Source: Fidelibacterota bacterium
GTDB taxonomy: Bacteria > Fidelibacterota > Fidelibacteria > Fidelibacterales > Fidelibacteraceae
DNA: 15,038 nucleotides
Reading direction: 5' to 3'
Assembly: GCA_030620575.1 (NCBI GenBank)
Contig: JAUXEL010000023.1
Coordinates: 1-15,038, forward strand
This document shows, piece by piece, positions 1-7,210 of the stretch. The notes beneath the pieces are model-generated. The model searched no databases. It was not told the DNA's origin and saw nothing but the letters and a program-made list of their open reading frames with translations. Each line of letters starts with the position of its first letter. Position 1 is the stretch's first letter. Made by a program: the position numbers and the translations under genes.

Positions 1-26
1 CCAGTTACCAGTTACCAGTTACCAGT
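1..26. repeat. Tandem heptamer repeat CCAGTTA
   Basis: Three perfect copies of CCAGTTA followed by CCAGT run to base 26. The array touches the left edge of the window, so its full length is unknown. It lies downstream of trpS in non-coding DNA. No gene can be read through it here. Confidence 0.85.
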
Positions 27-53
27 CAGCAGGTCTTTTCCCCTTCTTTACCC

Positions 54-77
54 TATCCTGTATATCCCGTTATCCTG
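54..77. repeat. Short degenerate repeat TATCCTG
   Basis: TATCCTG occurs at 54-60, TATCCCG at 63-69 and TATCCTG at 71-77, at steps of 9 and 8 bases. It sits between the CCAGTTA array and the trpS stop codon and does not resemble a rho-independent terminator. Confidence 0.55.
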
Positions 78-97
78 TCGAAAAATAATCCCGTCAT

Positions 98-1072
98 TTA
101 TCCCAATTCCATCGCATCATGCACCAATGCCATGGTTTCCCGTGCAAGGATGCGGGCACGGGTTTCACCGTCCATAAGAATATCCATGATCATGTCGTCG
201 CTGAGGCTTTCGCGTTTTTCACGATGTGCTTCAAAAAAGTTTGCGATTTTAGCGGCACAATTCTTTTTACAATCCACACAACCCAATGCGCCGGATTCGC
301 AATTTTTGCGAATGACTTCGGTTTCAGCAATATTAAAAACATTATGATAAGTAAAAATAGTACATACGTCCGGACGACCCGGATCGTTTCGGCGGATCTT
401 TTGTGTGTCGGTAACTGCCTTGCATACAGCCTGCAAGATTGCCTCCGGATCATCGGAAAGAAATATTGTGTTACCAAGCGATTTTGACATTTTTGCTTTG
501 CCGTCCAGTCCGGGCAAACGTGAAAAACGGGTCAGTTTTGTCGCCGGTTCCGGAAAAACACGACCATAGGTTTTATTAAATTTCCGGGCAATTTCCCGGG
601 TAATTTCAATATGAGATGCCTGGTCTTCGCCCACCGGTACAATCGTTGCGCGGTATAGTAAAATATCTGCAGCTTGTAGCACCGGATAACCGAGGTGACC
701 ATAAATAACAGTAGGTAAATTCAAGTCCCGTATCTGTTCCTTTAATGAAGGATTGCGCTCAAGACGCTCTTTGGTAATCAGCATAGAGAACAATAAATTA
801 AGTTCCGCATGTTCTTTGATCTGCGATTGACGGAATATGGGGCTTTTTTCCGGATCGATGCCTGCGGCGATCCAGTCTTTGACCATATCTATTGTGTTGA
901 ATAACATTGCCCCGGTTTCTAACTGTGTAGTCAATACATGATAATCGGCAATAAGATGATAATTTTCATATTCTCCCTGTAAAGATACCCAGTTTTCCAG
1001 GGCACCCACATAGTGTCCGATATGAAGTTTTCCCGTGGGGCGCATGCCCGATAAAATTCGTTTTACTGCCAT
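98..1072 (-). CDS. trpS: Tryptophanyl-tRNA synthetase, iron-sulfur type
   Basis: This cytoplasmic enzyme charges tRNA-Trp with tryptophan at the expense of ATP. At 324 residues it matches the usual bacterial length of about 320-340. The class I signatures are both present: HIGH at residues 17-20 in GKLHIGHYVG, and KMSKS at 194-198. The C-terminal half carries cysteines C237, C258, C265 and C268, spaced C-x20-C-x6-C-x2-C. This is close to the [4Fe-4S] motif known from Thermotoga maritima TrpRS; that a cluster is bound here is inferred. The ATG start has a good Shine-Dalgarno sequence (AGAGG) six bases upstream. It is the last gene of a minus-strand operon, 9 bases after the NlpC/P60 gene. Function is nearly certain. 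Confidence 0.97.
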   Translation of the reverse strand: MAVKRILSGMRPTGKLHIGHYVGALENWVSLQGEYENYHLIADYHVLTTQLETGAMLFNTIDMVKDWIAAGIDPEKSPIFRQSQIKEHAELNLLFSMLITKERLERNPSLKEQIRDLNLPTVIYGHLGYPVLQAADILLYRATIVPVGEDQASHIEITREIARKFNKTYGRVFPEPATKLTRFSRLPGLDGKAKMSKSLGNTIFLSDDPEAILQAVCKAVTDTQKIRRNDPGRPDVCTIFTYHNVFNIAETEVIRKNCESGALGCVDCKKNCAAKIANFFEAHREKRESLSDDMIMDILMDGETRARILARETMALVHDAMELG

Positions 1073-1081
1073 ATTATCCTC

Positions 1082-1879
1082 TTATAATATTGTCTTAATA
1101 GAATACACACCCTCAAGCATGTTATCTAATTTTTTTAAATAATGTGCCGCGTTTGGATCAAAACTAGTCAGCTTTACTTCTCCCGAAGAATGAATATATT
1201 CAAGAGCCTTGCGCATGATGGCAACATGAGTAATATTACCTTTTTCATTTTGGAAAAACGCCAGATCTCCCGGTTTTGCTTTATCCACGGCAACCGGATT
1301 GTTTTTTAATATCTTGATTTGTTGGCTCGCATCCCGTGGCAGGGAAAGACCCGCAATAGAGAAACACATTTGCGTGATACCGGAACAATCGCATCCGTTC
1401 TCGGTTTTTCCGCCCCAGAAATAGGAGGTGCCCAGCAATTGATCGGCAATATACAAAATGATATCACGAGGGTCTGTTACCGGTAAGATTGCCTGTTGAA
1501 TATAGCCATGCTGCCCGTTTGGCATAAGAATTTCATATACATCATTTTCATGTTTTAGATAGGGAAAAGACGCAGCAAGTGCAGCCACCGCATTTCGGCG
1601 GCCCTTCATTTCCGGGTCGAAATAAATGGGAAGAAAAGGGATATGGATCATTACACGAGGCAAAGGTTTGATTATTGTTTCAAATTTAGGCGTCAGGTCC
1701 AGTGTTGAAAAATTCTGCGACCAAGCCTCATATCCATCCGGCAAGCGCAATTTTATCCAGTCACCTTTTGTTTCTAATACATCGGCAATTTCCCACATCA
1801 CGCCCTGGGTTACGAGTTGCGATGAAAATGCGGCATTTTCATACATATTTGCAAATGGTGTTTTTATGATTTTTTTCAC
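1082..1879 (-). CDS. NlpC/P60 cysteine peptidase with N-terminal SH3b domains
   Basis: A 265-residue probable gamma-D-glutamyl-diamino-acid endopeptidase acting on peptidoglycan peptides. Residues about 8-60 and 75-133 look like two bacterial SH3 domains. Residues about 140-262 form the NlpC/P60 domain, with catalytic Cys165 in DCSG, His218 in THVAIM and His230 in YIHSSG. The stretch YFWGGK before the Cys is typical. No signal peptide or lipobox is visible, so by analogy with YkfC-type enzymes it may work in the cytoplasm in cell-wall peptide recycling; this is inference. The start is GTG, preceded by GAGG that lies at the very end of the upstream gene. Only two bases separate the two genes, so translation is probably coupled. 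Family assignment is firm; the substrate is not shown. Confidence 0.9.
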   Translation of the reverse strand: MKKIIKTPFANMYENAAFSSQLVTQGVMWEIADVLETKGDWIKLRLPDGYEAWSQNFSTLDLTPKFETIIKPLPRVMIHIPFLPIYFDPEMKGRRNAVAALAASFPYLKHENDVYEILMPNGQHGYIQQAILPVTDPRDIILYIADQLLGTSYFWGGKTENGCDCSGITQMCFSIAGLSLPRDASQQIKILKNNPVAVDKAKPGDLAFFQNEKGNITHVAIMRKALEYIHSSGEVKLTSFDPNAAHYLKKLDNMLEGVYSIKTIL

Positions 1880-1881
1880 GA

Positions 1882-3423
1882 TTACCTCAGATTAATAAAA
1901 AAGAAATACAGCAATCCACCTAACAGTCCACCGATTATTGTATTACATAAATTTACCATGTCATTGTTCATCAAGCGGTATCCCCGTACCATGGGAATAT
2001 TATCATTTCCGCAGTGATGTTCTTTTTCGGTGATTTTTTTACAGGTTGGACATTGGAATTGCGCCTGTACGCTTGCGCCAAGATATGAATCTACCAATGC
2101 ACTGATAAATCCTGCAGCGGTTATTATCCATACCAGATTTATAGAAATTTCCAGGCCCGCAAAATACTGTAGTGAAAACTTACCGATAATGGCAATAAAA
2201 AACGATCCAATAACCGTACCCATAGTACCGATCAAAGTAAGTCCGCCTGAAGTGCCGGCGGGAACCCGTCTCCATGTTTTTATGCTGATAGGGTCGTGCT
2301 TGCTAAAAGCGCCGATCTCTGTACCCCAGGTATCTGCGGTTGCTGCGGCAACTGCGGAAATAAATATCATATACCAAAAAATTTCACTGTTTGGATATAC
2401 CGGTGAAAAGAAATGCCAGGCCATGGTTGCGATCATTGCAACACCGCCATTAGCAAAAACCTGGTAAATATCACGCCGTCCGGTTTTTTCAAAAACAATT
2501 TCCAGTTTCTTTTTATGTTTTTTCCCTGTCTTGGTCAGGATGGTTGAAATGATAAAAAAGACCAACACCGGTATCATCCATTCAGGTCCGCCCAAACCAA
2601 ATACTACCGTACCCAACAGCCATGCGCCCATCGCGCCCGATAAACTTAAGGAACGTGTTTTATATGCCAGATATGCAATAATAACGGTTATACTCATCCA
2701 CAGCATAAGTTGCAATTGCAGTTCCGGAGTACCGTGATATAACCCATCTAATATAACACCCGCTCCAATAGGTACCATTAAATTATCTGTTCCTTTGTGA
2801 GAGATAGTTTCCGCACCAGCTGAATACACCGCTGCAAAAAACCCCAAAAGCAACGCGGTTTGCCAGGTAATGGGATTATTGAAAGCATCGCGAAAACCTT
2901 TCATGCTGAATACTGCAACGATAAATGCAGTAATAAACATAGCCGTACTTCCCTGCAGTGATTTTTTATCTGTTAAAATAGTAAATAAAATCGGTTTCTT
3001 TCGTGATTCCCCCACCCAGCTGGCAATTGGATCAGCAAAAGCCATGATCAACATGGCGGTTAATAAGATTGCCGGATCCTTATCCCAGAACCAAAAAACC
3101 AGAATAAAAAATGATATCGGAAAAAAAACAGTCCCGTATGATATCCGGTCTGTTTCATGAATGCTTTTTATCAGATTGAATTTCATTGCAAAAATATTCA
3201 ACACAATAAATACTCCGGCAACAAGTAATACCGGGATGCGGGATTCAAAAATGAAAGGAGTGACACAGATCAGACAACCGACGAAAATATGTACAAAACG
3301 ACGTGTATGATGTACGTGGATCTTAAGTAGTTTAAACAGTATATCCGCAATACCCAGTATAACAAGAATACCGACCGTAAAGACAATAAACAGTCCCCAA
3401 TTTGAATGAAATAAAAAATCCAT
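1882..3423 (-). CDS. Fused phytol/dolichol-kinase-like and DUF92 (VTE6-like) integral membrane protein
   Basis: A 513-residue polytopic membrane protein with two recognisable halves. Residues 1-250 resemble the CTP-dependent phytol/dolichol kinase family (VTE5/SEC59-like): RRFVHIFVG at 41-49, DRISYGTVFFP at 92-102, ADPIASWVGE at 130-139, DKKSLQGS at 152-159 and SHKGTDNLMVPIGAG at 208-222. Residues about 255-513 are a DUF92/TMEM19 domain, the family of plant VTE6 phytyl-phosphate kinase: AAATADTWGTEIG at 359-371, TSGGLTLIGT at 391-400, a Cys/His site with C458, C461, H470 and C471, and NNDMVN at 486-491. The two steps would turn an isoprenoid alcohol into its diphosphate; that activity and the substrate are inferred. 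AGGGAAG precedes the ATG. It is first in the operon with the NlpC/P60 gene and trpS. Confidence 0.9.
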   Translation of the reverse strand: MDFLFHSNWGLFIVFTVGILVILGIADILFKLLKIHVHHTRRFVHIFVGCLICVTPFIFESRIPVLLVAGVFIVLNIFAMKFNLIKSIHETDRISYGTVFFPISFFILVFWFWDKDPAILLTAMLIMAFADPIASWVGESRKKPILFTILTDKKSLQGSTAMFITAFIVAVFSMKGFRDAFNNPITWQTALLLGFFAAVYSAGAETISHKGTDNLMVPIGAGVILDGLYHGTPELQLQLMLWMSITVIIAYLAYKTRSLSLSGAMGAWLLGTVVFGLGGPEWMIPVLVFFIISTILTKTGKKHKKKLEIVFEKTGRRDIYQVFANGGVAMIATMAWHFFSPVYPNSEIFWYMIFISAVAAATADTWGTEIGAFSKHDPISIKTWRRVPAGTSGGLTLIGTMGTVIGSFFIAIIGKFSLQYFAGLEISINLVWIITAAGFISALVDSYLGASVQAQFQCPTCKKITEKEHHCGNDNIPMVRGYRLMNNDMVNLCNTIIGGLLGGLLYFFFINLR

Positions 3424-3447
3424 AGTCTTCCCTATAATTAGCTATAA

Positions 3448-3476
3448 ATTTTACAAGAAAATCCCTTGAGTTGCAA
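3448..3476 (-). promoter_or_regulatory. Sigma70-like promoter for the minus-strand operon
   Basis: On the minus strand TTGCAA (3471-3476) is followed by a 17-base spacer and TAAAAT (3448-3453). Transcription would start near 3441, giving a short leader of about 18 bases before the ATG at 3423. The hexamers and spacing fit the sigma70 consensus; use is inferred. Confidence 0.5.
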
Positions 3477-3582
3477 GGTGAGATTGCAAAATTGTATGCC
3501 CATTAAAAAGATAAAAACAAATATATGTTGATTCCCCGGAATTGATTAAAAAAACGAGAACCAATAAAATATTATTTTGCAG

Positions 3583-3609
3583 TTGCTGTTTTACTAAAGG
3601 TGATACAAT
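3583..3609 (+). promoter_or_regulatory. Possible extended -10 promoter for the histidine kinase
   Basis: TGATACAAT at 3601-3609 reads as an extended -10 (TG-n-TACAAT). TTGCTG at 3583-3588 could be a -35, with a short 15-base spacer. The leader would be about 55 bases long and would contain the inverted repeat at 3623-3644. A weaker alternative -10 is TAGTAT at 3645-3650. Confidence 0.35.
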
Positions 3610-3622
3610 ATAGTCCTTTGAT

Positions 3623-3644
3623 TTTTATTGATTTGTCAATAAAA
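3623..3644. promoter_or_regulatory. 9-bp-arm inverted repeat upstream of the histidine kinase
   Basis: TTTTATTGA (3623-3631) and TCAATAAAA (3636-3644) are exact reverse complements around a TTTG spacer. The element ends 15 bases before the AAGGAG ribosome binding site. Its symmetry and place suit an operator for a dimeric regulator, or a weak leader hairpin; no regulator can be named. Confidence 0.45.
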
Positions 3645-3658
3645 TAGTATATGGGAAT

Positions 3659-3664
3659 AAGGAG
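3659..3664 (+). promoter_or_regulatory. Ribosome binding site AAGGAG deciding a GTG start
   Basis: AAGGAG sits seven bases before the GTG at 3672, which supports this non-ATG codon as the true start of the kinase gene. Confidence 0.8.
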
Positions 3665-3671
3665 ATAAAGC

Positions 3672-5789
3672 GTGGAAAAATCAATTTTTATTGGCTTGAT
3701 ACAGAATATTGCTGTTTTACTAACATTTAGCATGGGTTACGATTATTTATGGGCAAAAAATGAAGATATCAAAACAGTCCCCGGGAAAATTCTGGCCGGG
3801 TTTATACTCGGCTTTATTGGTATTTTCCTGATGTTCACTCCCTGGACTCTCAGTCCGGGTATTGTCTTTGATACGCGCTCAATTATGCTTGCCATTTCAG
3901 GGCTGTTTTTTGGTGGAATACCCACTCTGATTGCCATGATAATAACTGCTGCCTATCGTCTTTATATGGGCGGTGGCGGTATGTGGATGGGTATTGCAGT
4001 GATTTTTTCTTCGGGAATTATTGGACTGCTATGGCGTCACTTTTTCCCGCCCAGAAAAATTAAAAAACCCATGATAAATTTACTTATACTTGGTTTAATA
4101 GTACACCTTGTTATGATGCTCTGCACCTTATTTTTACCTAAAGAAAGTATTGCAACAACCCTGCAATCCATTTGGCTTACCTTACTTATTATTTACACTC
4201 CGGGTACCATGCTGCTGGGTTTACTTATGCTGAAACGCTGGTCTATATGGCAGATTCAGAAAGACAAAGAAGAAAGCGAAGAAAAATATCGAATACTGGT
4301 AGAGACTGCAGGGGAAGCAATTCTGGTTGTCCAGGGCGGATACATATGCTTTGCGAACAAAAAAATCATCGAGATTCTGAAGATTTCAGAAGAGGAAATT
4401 AAACGCCACACTTTTATTGATTTTGTTCATCCTGAAGATCGGAAATTTGTGATACAACGTTACAAAGATCGTATCAGCGGAAAGGATGTACCTACAAACT
4501 ATCCCTTCCGGATTATGGTCGGTGTAGATACCGTTAGATGGGTAAGAATTAATTCTGTAGTGATAGAATGGGAAAACAAGCCCGCCACATTGAATTTTCT
4601 TGATGATATCACAACATTAAAAGAAACAGAACGACAGCTGATAATTGCAAAAGAGAAAGCGGAAGAAAGTGATCGCTTGAAATCAATATTTTTGGCAAAT
4701 ATGAGCCACGAGATCCGCACACCCATGAACGCGATCATAGGTTTTTCGAATTTACTTGGCAAAAATGAACTCTCGGACAGCGAGCGGAAGAAGTTTCTCC
4801 ACATGATCCGTACTGCCGGGAACAGCCTGTTGCAAATCATCAATGATATTATTGATGTTTCAAAGCTGGAAGCACATCAACTGGCAATTAATCCAACTTC
4901 TTGCAAGCTGTACGATATTTTTACTCAAAGTATAAGGGTATATAACAACAGTTCTCTTTTGAATGAAAAACCAGAACTGAAATTACTATTATCATTTCCG
5001 GAAGCCTACACGTCAATGCGGATTAATGCGGACCAATACCGCGTGCAGCAAATAATAAATAATTTACTGGATAACGCAATAAAATATACCACTAAGGGGG
5101 TCATCGAGCTTGGTTGTACTATTACCGAAAATGCGGATGATCATATTTTAATTGCTTATGTCAAAGATACCGGCCCCGGTATTCCCAAAGAAAAATATAA
5201 CATGATATTTGAACGCTTCCGTCAGGTGGAAGAAGATCATTATCGCCAGGGAACCGGACTGGGATTAAGTATCTCAAAGGGAATAGTAGAACTTCTCGGA
5301 GGTAATATCTGGTTTGAACCCAATCCGGATAAAGGCAGTATTTTCTATTTTTCCATTCCCCTTGACGAAGTAGATAAACCGGCGGAAATTTCTGTCGGAA
5401 ATAAAACAGTTATACCTGATCTTTCAGGAAAACATATTCTCATTGCCGAAGATGATATGGCGTCTTTTTATCTTCTAAAAGAATTTCTCCGTAATGTTAA
5501 AGCGGAGATCTCTCATGCGGAAGACGGTGAAAAGCTCATGAATATACTTAAAGATCACGATCCGGATATTCTGTTGCTTGATATTAATTTGCCTGAAAAA
5601 GATGGATATGCCTGTTTGGAAGAAATCAAAGGAAAAAGATATAAGACCAAAATTATCGCACAAACTGCCTATGCAATGCGAAACGAAAAGGAACATTTCC
5701 TGGAACTTGGCTGTGAAGGCTATATTTCAAAGCCCATTAATCAGGAAGAACTATTCAGGGAAATTAACGAGGTGTTAGAAAACAAATAA
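3672..5789 (+). CDS. Membrane hybrid histidine kinase: 5TMR-LYT sensor, PAS, HisKA, HATPase, receiver
   Basis: A 705-residue two-component sensor. Residues 1-190 hold about five to six membrane helices with the 5TMR-LYT pattern (IVFDTRSIMLAISGLFFGG at 64-82, then AYRLYMGGGGMW). A PAS domain follows at about 203-315. The HisKA domain has phospho-acceptor His346 in SHEIRTP. The ATP-binding domain has an N box (N464, N468), DTGPGI at 499-504 and GTGLGL at 527-532. A receiver domain (about 587-705) has acidic residues E593-D595, phospho-acceptor Asp637, Thr665 and Lys687. All catalytic positions are intact. There is no HPt domain or DNA-binding regulator beside it, so the output partner must be encoded elsewhere. 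The GTG start is backed by AAGGAG. The signal sensed is unknown. The next gene begins 18 bases later, so they are probably co-transcribed. Confidence 0.93.
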   Translation: MEKSIFIGLIQNIAVLLTFSMGYDYLWAKNEDIKTVPGKILAGFILGFIGIFLMFTPWTLSPGIVFDTRSIMLAISGLFFGGIPTLIAMIITAAYRLYMGGGGMWMGIAVIFSSGIIGLLWRHFFPPRKIKKPMINLLILGLIVHLVMMLCTLFLPKESIATTLQSIWLTLLIIYTPGTMLLGLLMLKRWSIWQIQKDKEESEEKYRILVETAGEAILVVQGGYICFANKKIIEILKISEEEIKRHTFIDFVHPEDRKFVIQRYKDRISGKDVPTNYPFRIMVGVDTVRWVRINSVVIEWENKPATLNFLDDITTLKETERQLIIAKEKAEESDRLKSIFLANMSHEIRTPMNAIIGFSNLLGKNELSDSERKKFLHMIRTAGNSLLQIINDIIDVSKLEAHQLAINPTSCKLYDIFTQSIRVYNNSSLLNEKPELKLLLSFPEAYTSMRINADQYRVQQIINNLLDNAIKYTTKGVIELGCTITENADDHILIAYVKDTGPGIPKEKYNMIFERFRQVEEDHYRQGTGLGLSISKGIVELLGGNIWFEPNPDKGSIFYFSIPLDEVDKPAEISVGNKTVIPDLSGKHILIAEDDMASFYLLKEFLRNVKAEISHAEDGEKLMNILKDHDPDILLLDINLPEKDGYACLEEIKGKRYKTKIIAQTAYAMRNEKEHFLELGCEGYISKPINQEELFREINEVLENK

Positions 5790-5807
5790 ACAGGAAAAGG
5801 AGATGGT

Positions 5808-6095
5808 ATGAAAAAAGAAATAATATCTATCGATGCAAAACAATCAGCAAAGATCCTTGCCATCACAACAGCCATTTTTTCCTTAATAATTTCTATCATT
5901 GGGCTTGTTGGATTGATCATCGGTTTGATCACCGGTCAGAATAATTGGGGGTTCTGGGGGGTATATATCATTATTCCGGTATTTTATTTAGTTATTATTT
6001 ATGTTTTTGCACTGCTTTTTTATTGGATATATAACAAGGTGGCAGCACGCTGGGGCGGTATTGTTGTTAATATGGAAGATAAAAAAGAAAACTGA
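5808..6095 (+). CDS. Small membrane protein of unknown function (95 aa)
   Basis: A hypothetical protein. A charged N-terminus (residues 1-14) is followed by one hydrophobic segment at about 16-41 and a second at about 50-74, separated by a short loop containing NNWGFWG. The C-terminal tail carries YNKVAARWGGI and ends in charged residues. This tail (YN-x-VA-x-x-x-GGI) is reminiscent of a widespread class of short membrane proteins of unknown role (DUF3566-like). It is translated from an ATG behind a strong AAAAGGAG. Its place between the sensor kinase and an oxidoreductase gene, with gaps of 18 and 9 bases, suggests co-transcription but not a function. An accessory role to the kinase is possible but unsupported. 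Confidence 0.75.
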   Translation: MKKEIISIDAKQSAKILAITTAIFSLIISIIGLVGLIIGLITGQNNWGFWGVYIIIPVFYLVIIYVFALLFYWIYNKVAARWGGIVVNMEDKKEN

Positions 6096-6104
6096 TCACA
6101 TTAT

Positions 6105-7097
6105 ATGAAAACCGTTCAAAATATTATTTGGGGCGTGATCGGCGCGGGAAAGGTGTGCGAAAAAAAGAGTATACCGGCCATGGATATTATTCCACATTCC
6201 CGGGTTAAAACCGTGATGCGACGTTCCGCTTCAGCATGCGAGGCATTTGCTTCCCGACACAATATTCTCAATTGGACCACCAACGTCAATGAAATATTAC
6301 AGGATCCGGAAATCAACGCAGTCTATATTGCCACACCGCCCGACTCTCATGCGGTATACACAATTCAGGCAGCTCATGCCGGCAAGGCAGTATATGTTGA
6401 AAAACCCATGGCACGGAATTATCAGGAATGCGAAACAATAATCAAAGCGTGTAAGAAAGCCGGTGTCCCGCTTTTTGTTGCCTATTATCGTCGGGCTCTG
6501 CCGCATTTTCTGCGCGTAAAGCAACTGTTGGAAGAGGGAGCAATTGGAAATATCTGTTCCGTGCATATTGCATTTTACCAATCACCTCGTCGCGAAGATA
6601 TTGTTCATCCTGAACAAAACTGGAGAATACAGCCACCAATTTCCGGTGGCGGGCATTTTCACGATTTGGCATCCCATCAGCTTGATTTACTGGATTTTTT
6701 ATTCGGAGATATTATTCGCGTACAGGGTATTACAGAAAACCGTGCCGGTCTTTATGTGCCCGCAGATACGCTGAGTGCGACATTTCAGTTTAAAAGCGGC
6801 GTAGCGGGCAGCGGCAATTGGTGCTTTGTAAGTCCGCCATCGGAAGAAAAAGATGATATTTATATTCTGGGCGAAAAAGGTAGTCTGCGCTTTTCTACTT
6901 TTGCGCATGCCCGTATTGATATTACATCAGAAATACAGGGAACATCTCAGGAACAATTTGAGCTCCCGATCCATATTCAGGAACTGCTTATCCGCAGTAT
7001 TGTCGGACAGCTCCGGGGAACAGACATTTGTCCAAGCACCGGCGAAACCGCGGCCAGAACCAGCCGCGTAATGGATATCATCTGTTCAAACACCTAG
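6105..7097 (+). CDS. Gfo/Idh/MocA family NAD(P)-dependent oxidoreductase
   Basis: A 330-residue cytoplasmic dehydrogenase of the family that oxidises or reduces sugars, inositols and related polyols. The Rossmann domain starts at once with WGVIGAGKVCE (residues 9-19). The catalytic EKP motif is at 99-101 (Lys100). The C-terminal domain shows GGGHFHDLASHQLD at 181-194, where D187 and H191 match the usual D-x3-H pair. Length is normal for the family. The sequence gives no firm clue to the substrate. The upstream Shine-Dalgarno is poor, so translation may rely on coupling to the 95-residue gene ending nine bases before. It is the last gene of the kinase block; a 113-base spacer follows. Confidence 0.92.
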   Translation: MKTVQNIIWGVIGAGKVCEKKSIPAMDIIPHSRVKTVMRRSASACEAFASRHNILNWTTNVNEILQDPEINAVYIATPPDSHAVYTIQAAHAGKAVYVEKPMARNYQECETIIKACKKAGVPLFVAYYRRALPHFLRVKQLLEEGAIGNICSVHIAFYQSPRREDIVHPEQNWRIQPPISGGGHFHDLASHQLDLLDFLFGDIIRVQGITENRAGLYVPADTLSATFQFKSGVAGSGNWCFVSPPSEEKDDIYILGEKGSLRFSTFAHARIDITSEIQGTSQEQFELPIHIQELLIRSIVGQLRGTDICPSTGETAARTSRVMDIICSNT

Positions 7098-7138
7098 TAT
7101 GCCATAAGAGAACGGGCATCCCTCTTCCCATAAAAAAG

Positions 7139-7167
7139 TTTATTATTTTAAATAGTTAATGTATATT
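7139..7167 (+). promoter_or_regulatory. Possible promoter of the ZIP transporter block
   Basis: TATATT at 7162-7167 could serve as a -10, with a poor -35 (TTTATT, 7139-7144) 17 bases upstream. The -10 lies inside the palindrome at 7154-7171, which would allow repression. The -35 match is weak, so confidence is low. Confidence 0.3.
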
Positions 7168-7171
7168 AACT
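7154..7171. promoter_or_regulatory. Perfect inverted repeat upstream of the ZIP transporter gene
   Basis: AGTTAATGTATATTAACT has 7-bp arms (AGTTAAT/ATTAACT) around GTAT. It lies 39 bases before the start codon of a metal transporter and overlaps the likely -10. It is a candidate operator for a dimeric metal-responsive repressor; no known consensus (Fur, Zur, MntR) matches it well enough to name one. Confidence 0.45.
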
Positions 7172-7210
7172 GAAAGCAATGTAAACAAGACAAAAAAGAG
7201 GGAACACATA

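Noticed and set aside
1..77. CRISPR array
   Set aside because: The repeat units are 7-8 bases with no unique spacers of about 30 bases, and no cas genes are near.
119..487. Open frame of 122 codons on the plus strand inside trpS
   Set aside because: It lies wholly antisense to a well-conserved synthetase and its translation shows no domain or motif; it is a by-product of trpS codon use.
3464..3478. Small inverted repeat CCTTG/CAAGG in the divergent spacer
   Set aside because: Only five pairs, and it overlaps the -35 of the minus-strand promoter; too short to call an operator on its own.
3531..3542. Inverted repeat ATTCC/GGAAT with a 2-base spacer in the divergent spacer
   Set aside because: Five-base arms are expected by chance in a spacer of this size and no promoter element is placed beside it.
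3627..3640. FNR or CRP binding site
   Set aside because: ATTGA-TTTG-TCAAT is symmetric, but the FNR consensus needs TTGAT-N4-ATCAA, two bases wider; kept only as an unnamed operator candidate.
7099..7119. Rho-independent terminator after the Gfo/Idh gene
   Set aside because: ATGCC and GGCAT can pair around an 11-base loop, but the stem has only five pairs and no T-run follows directly.
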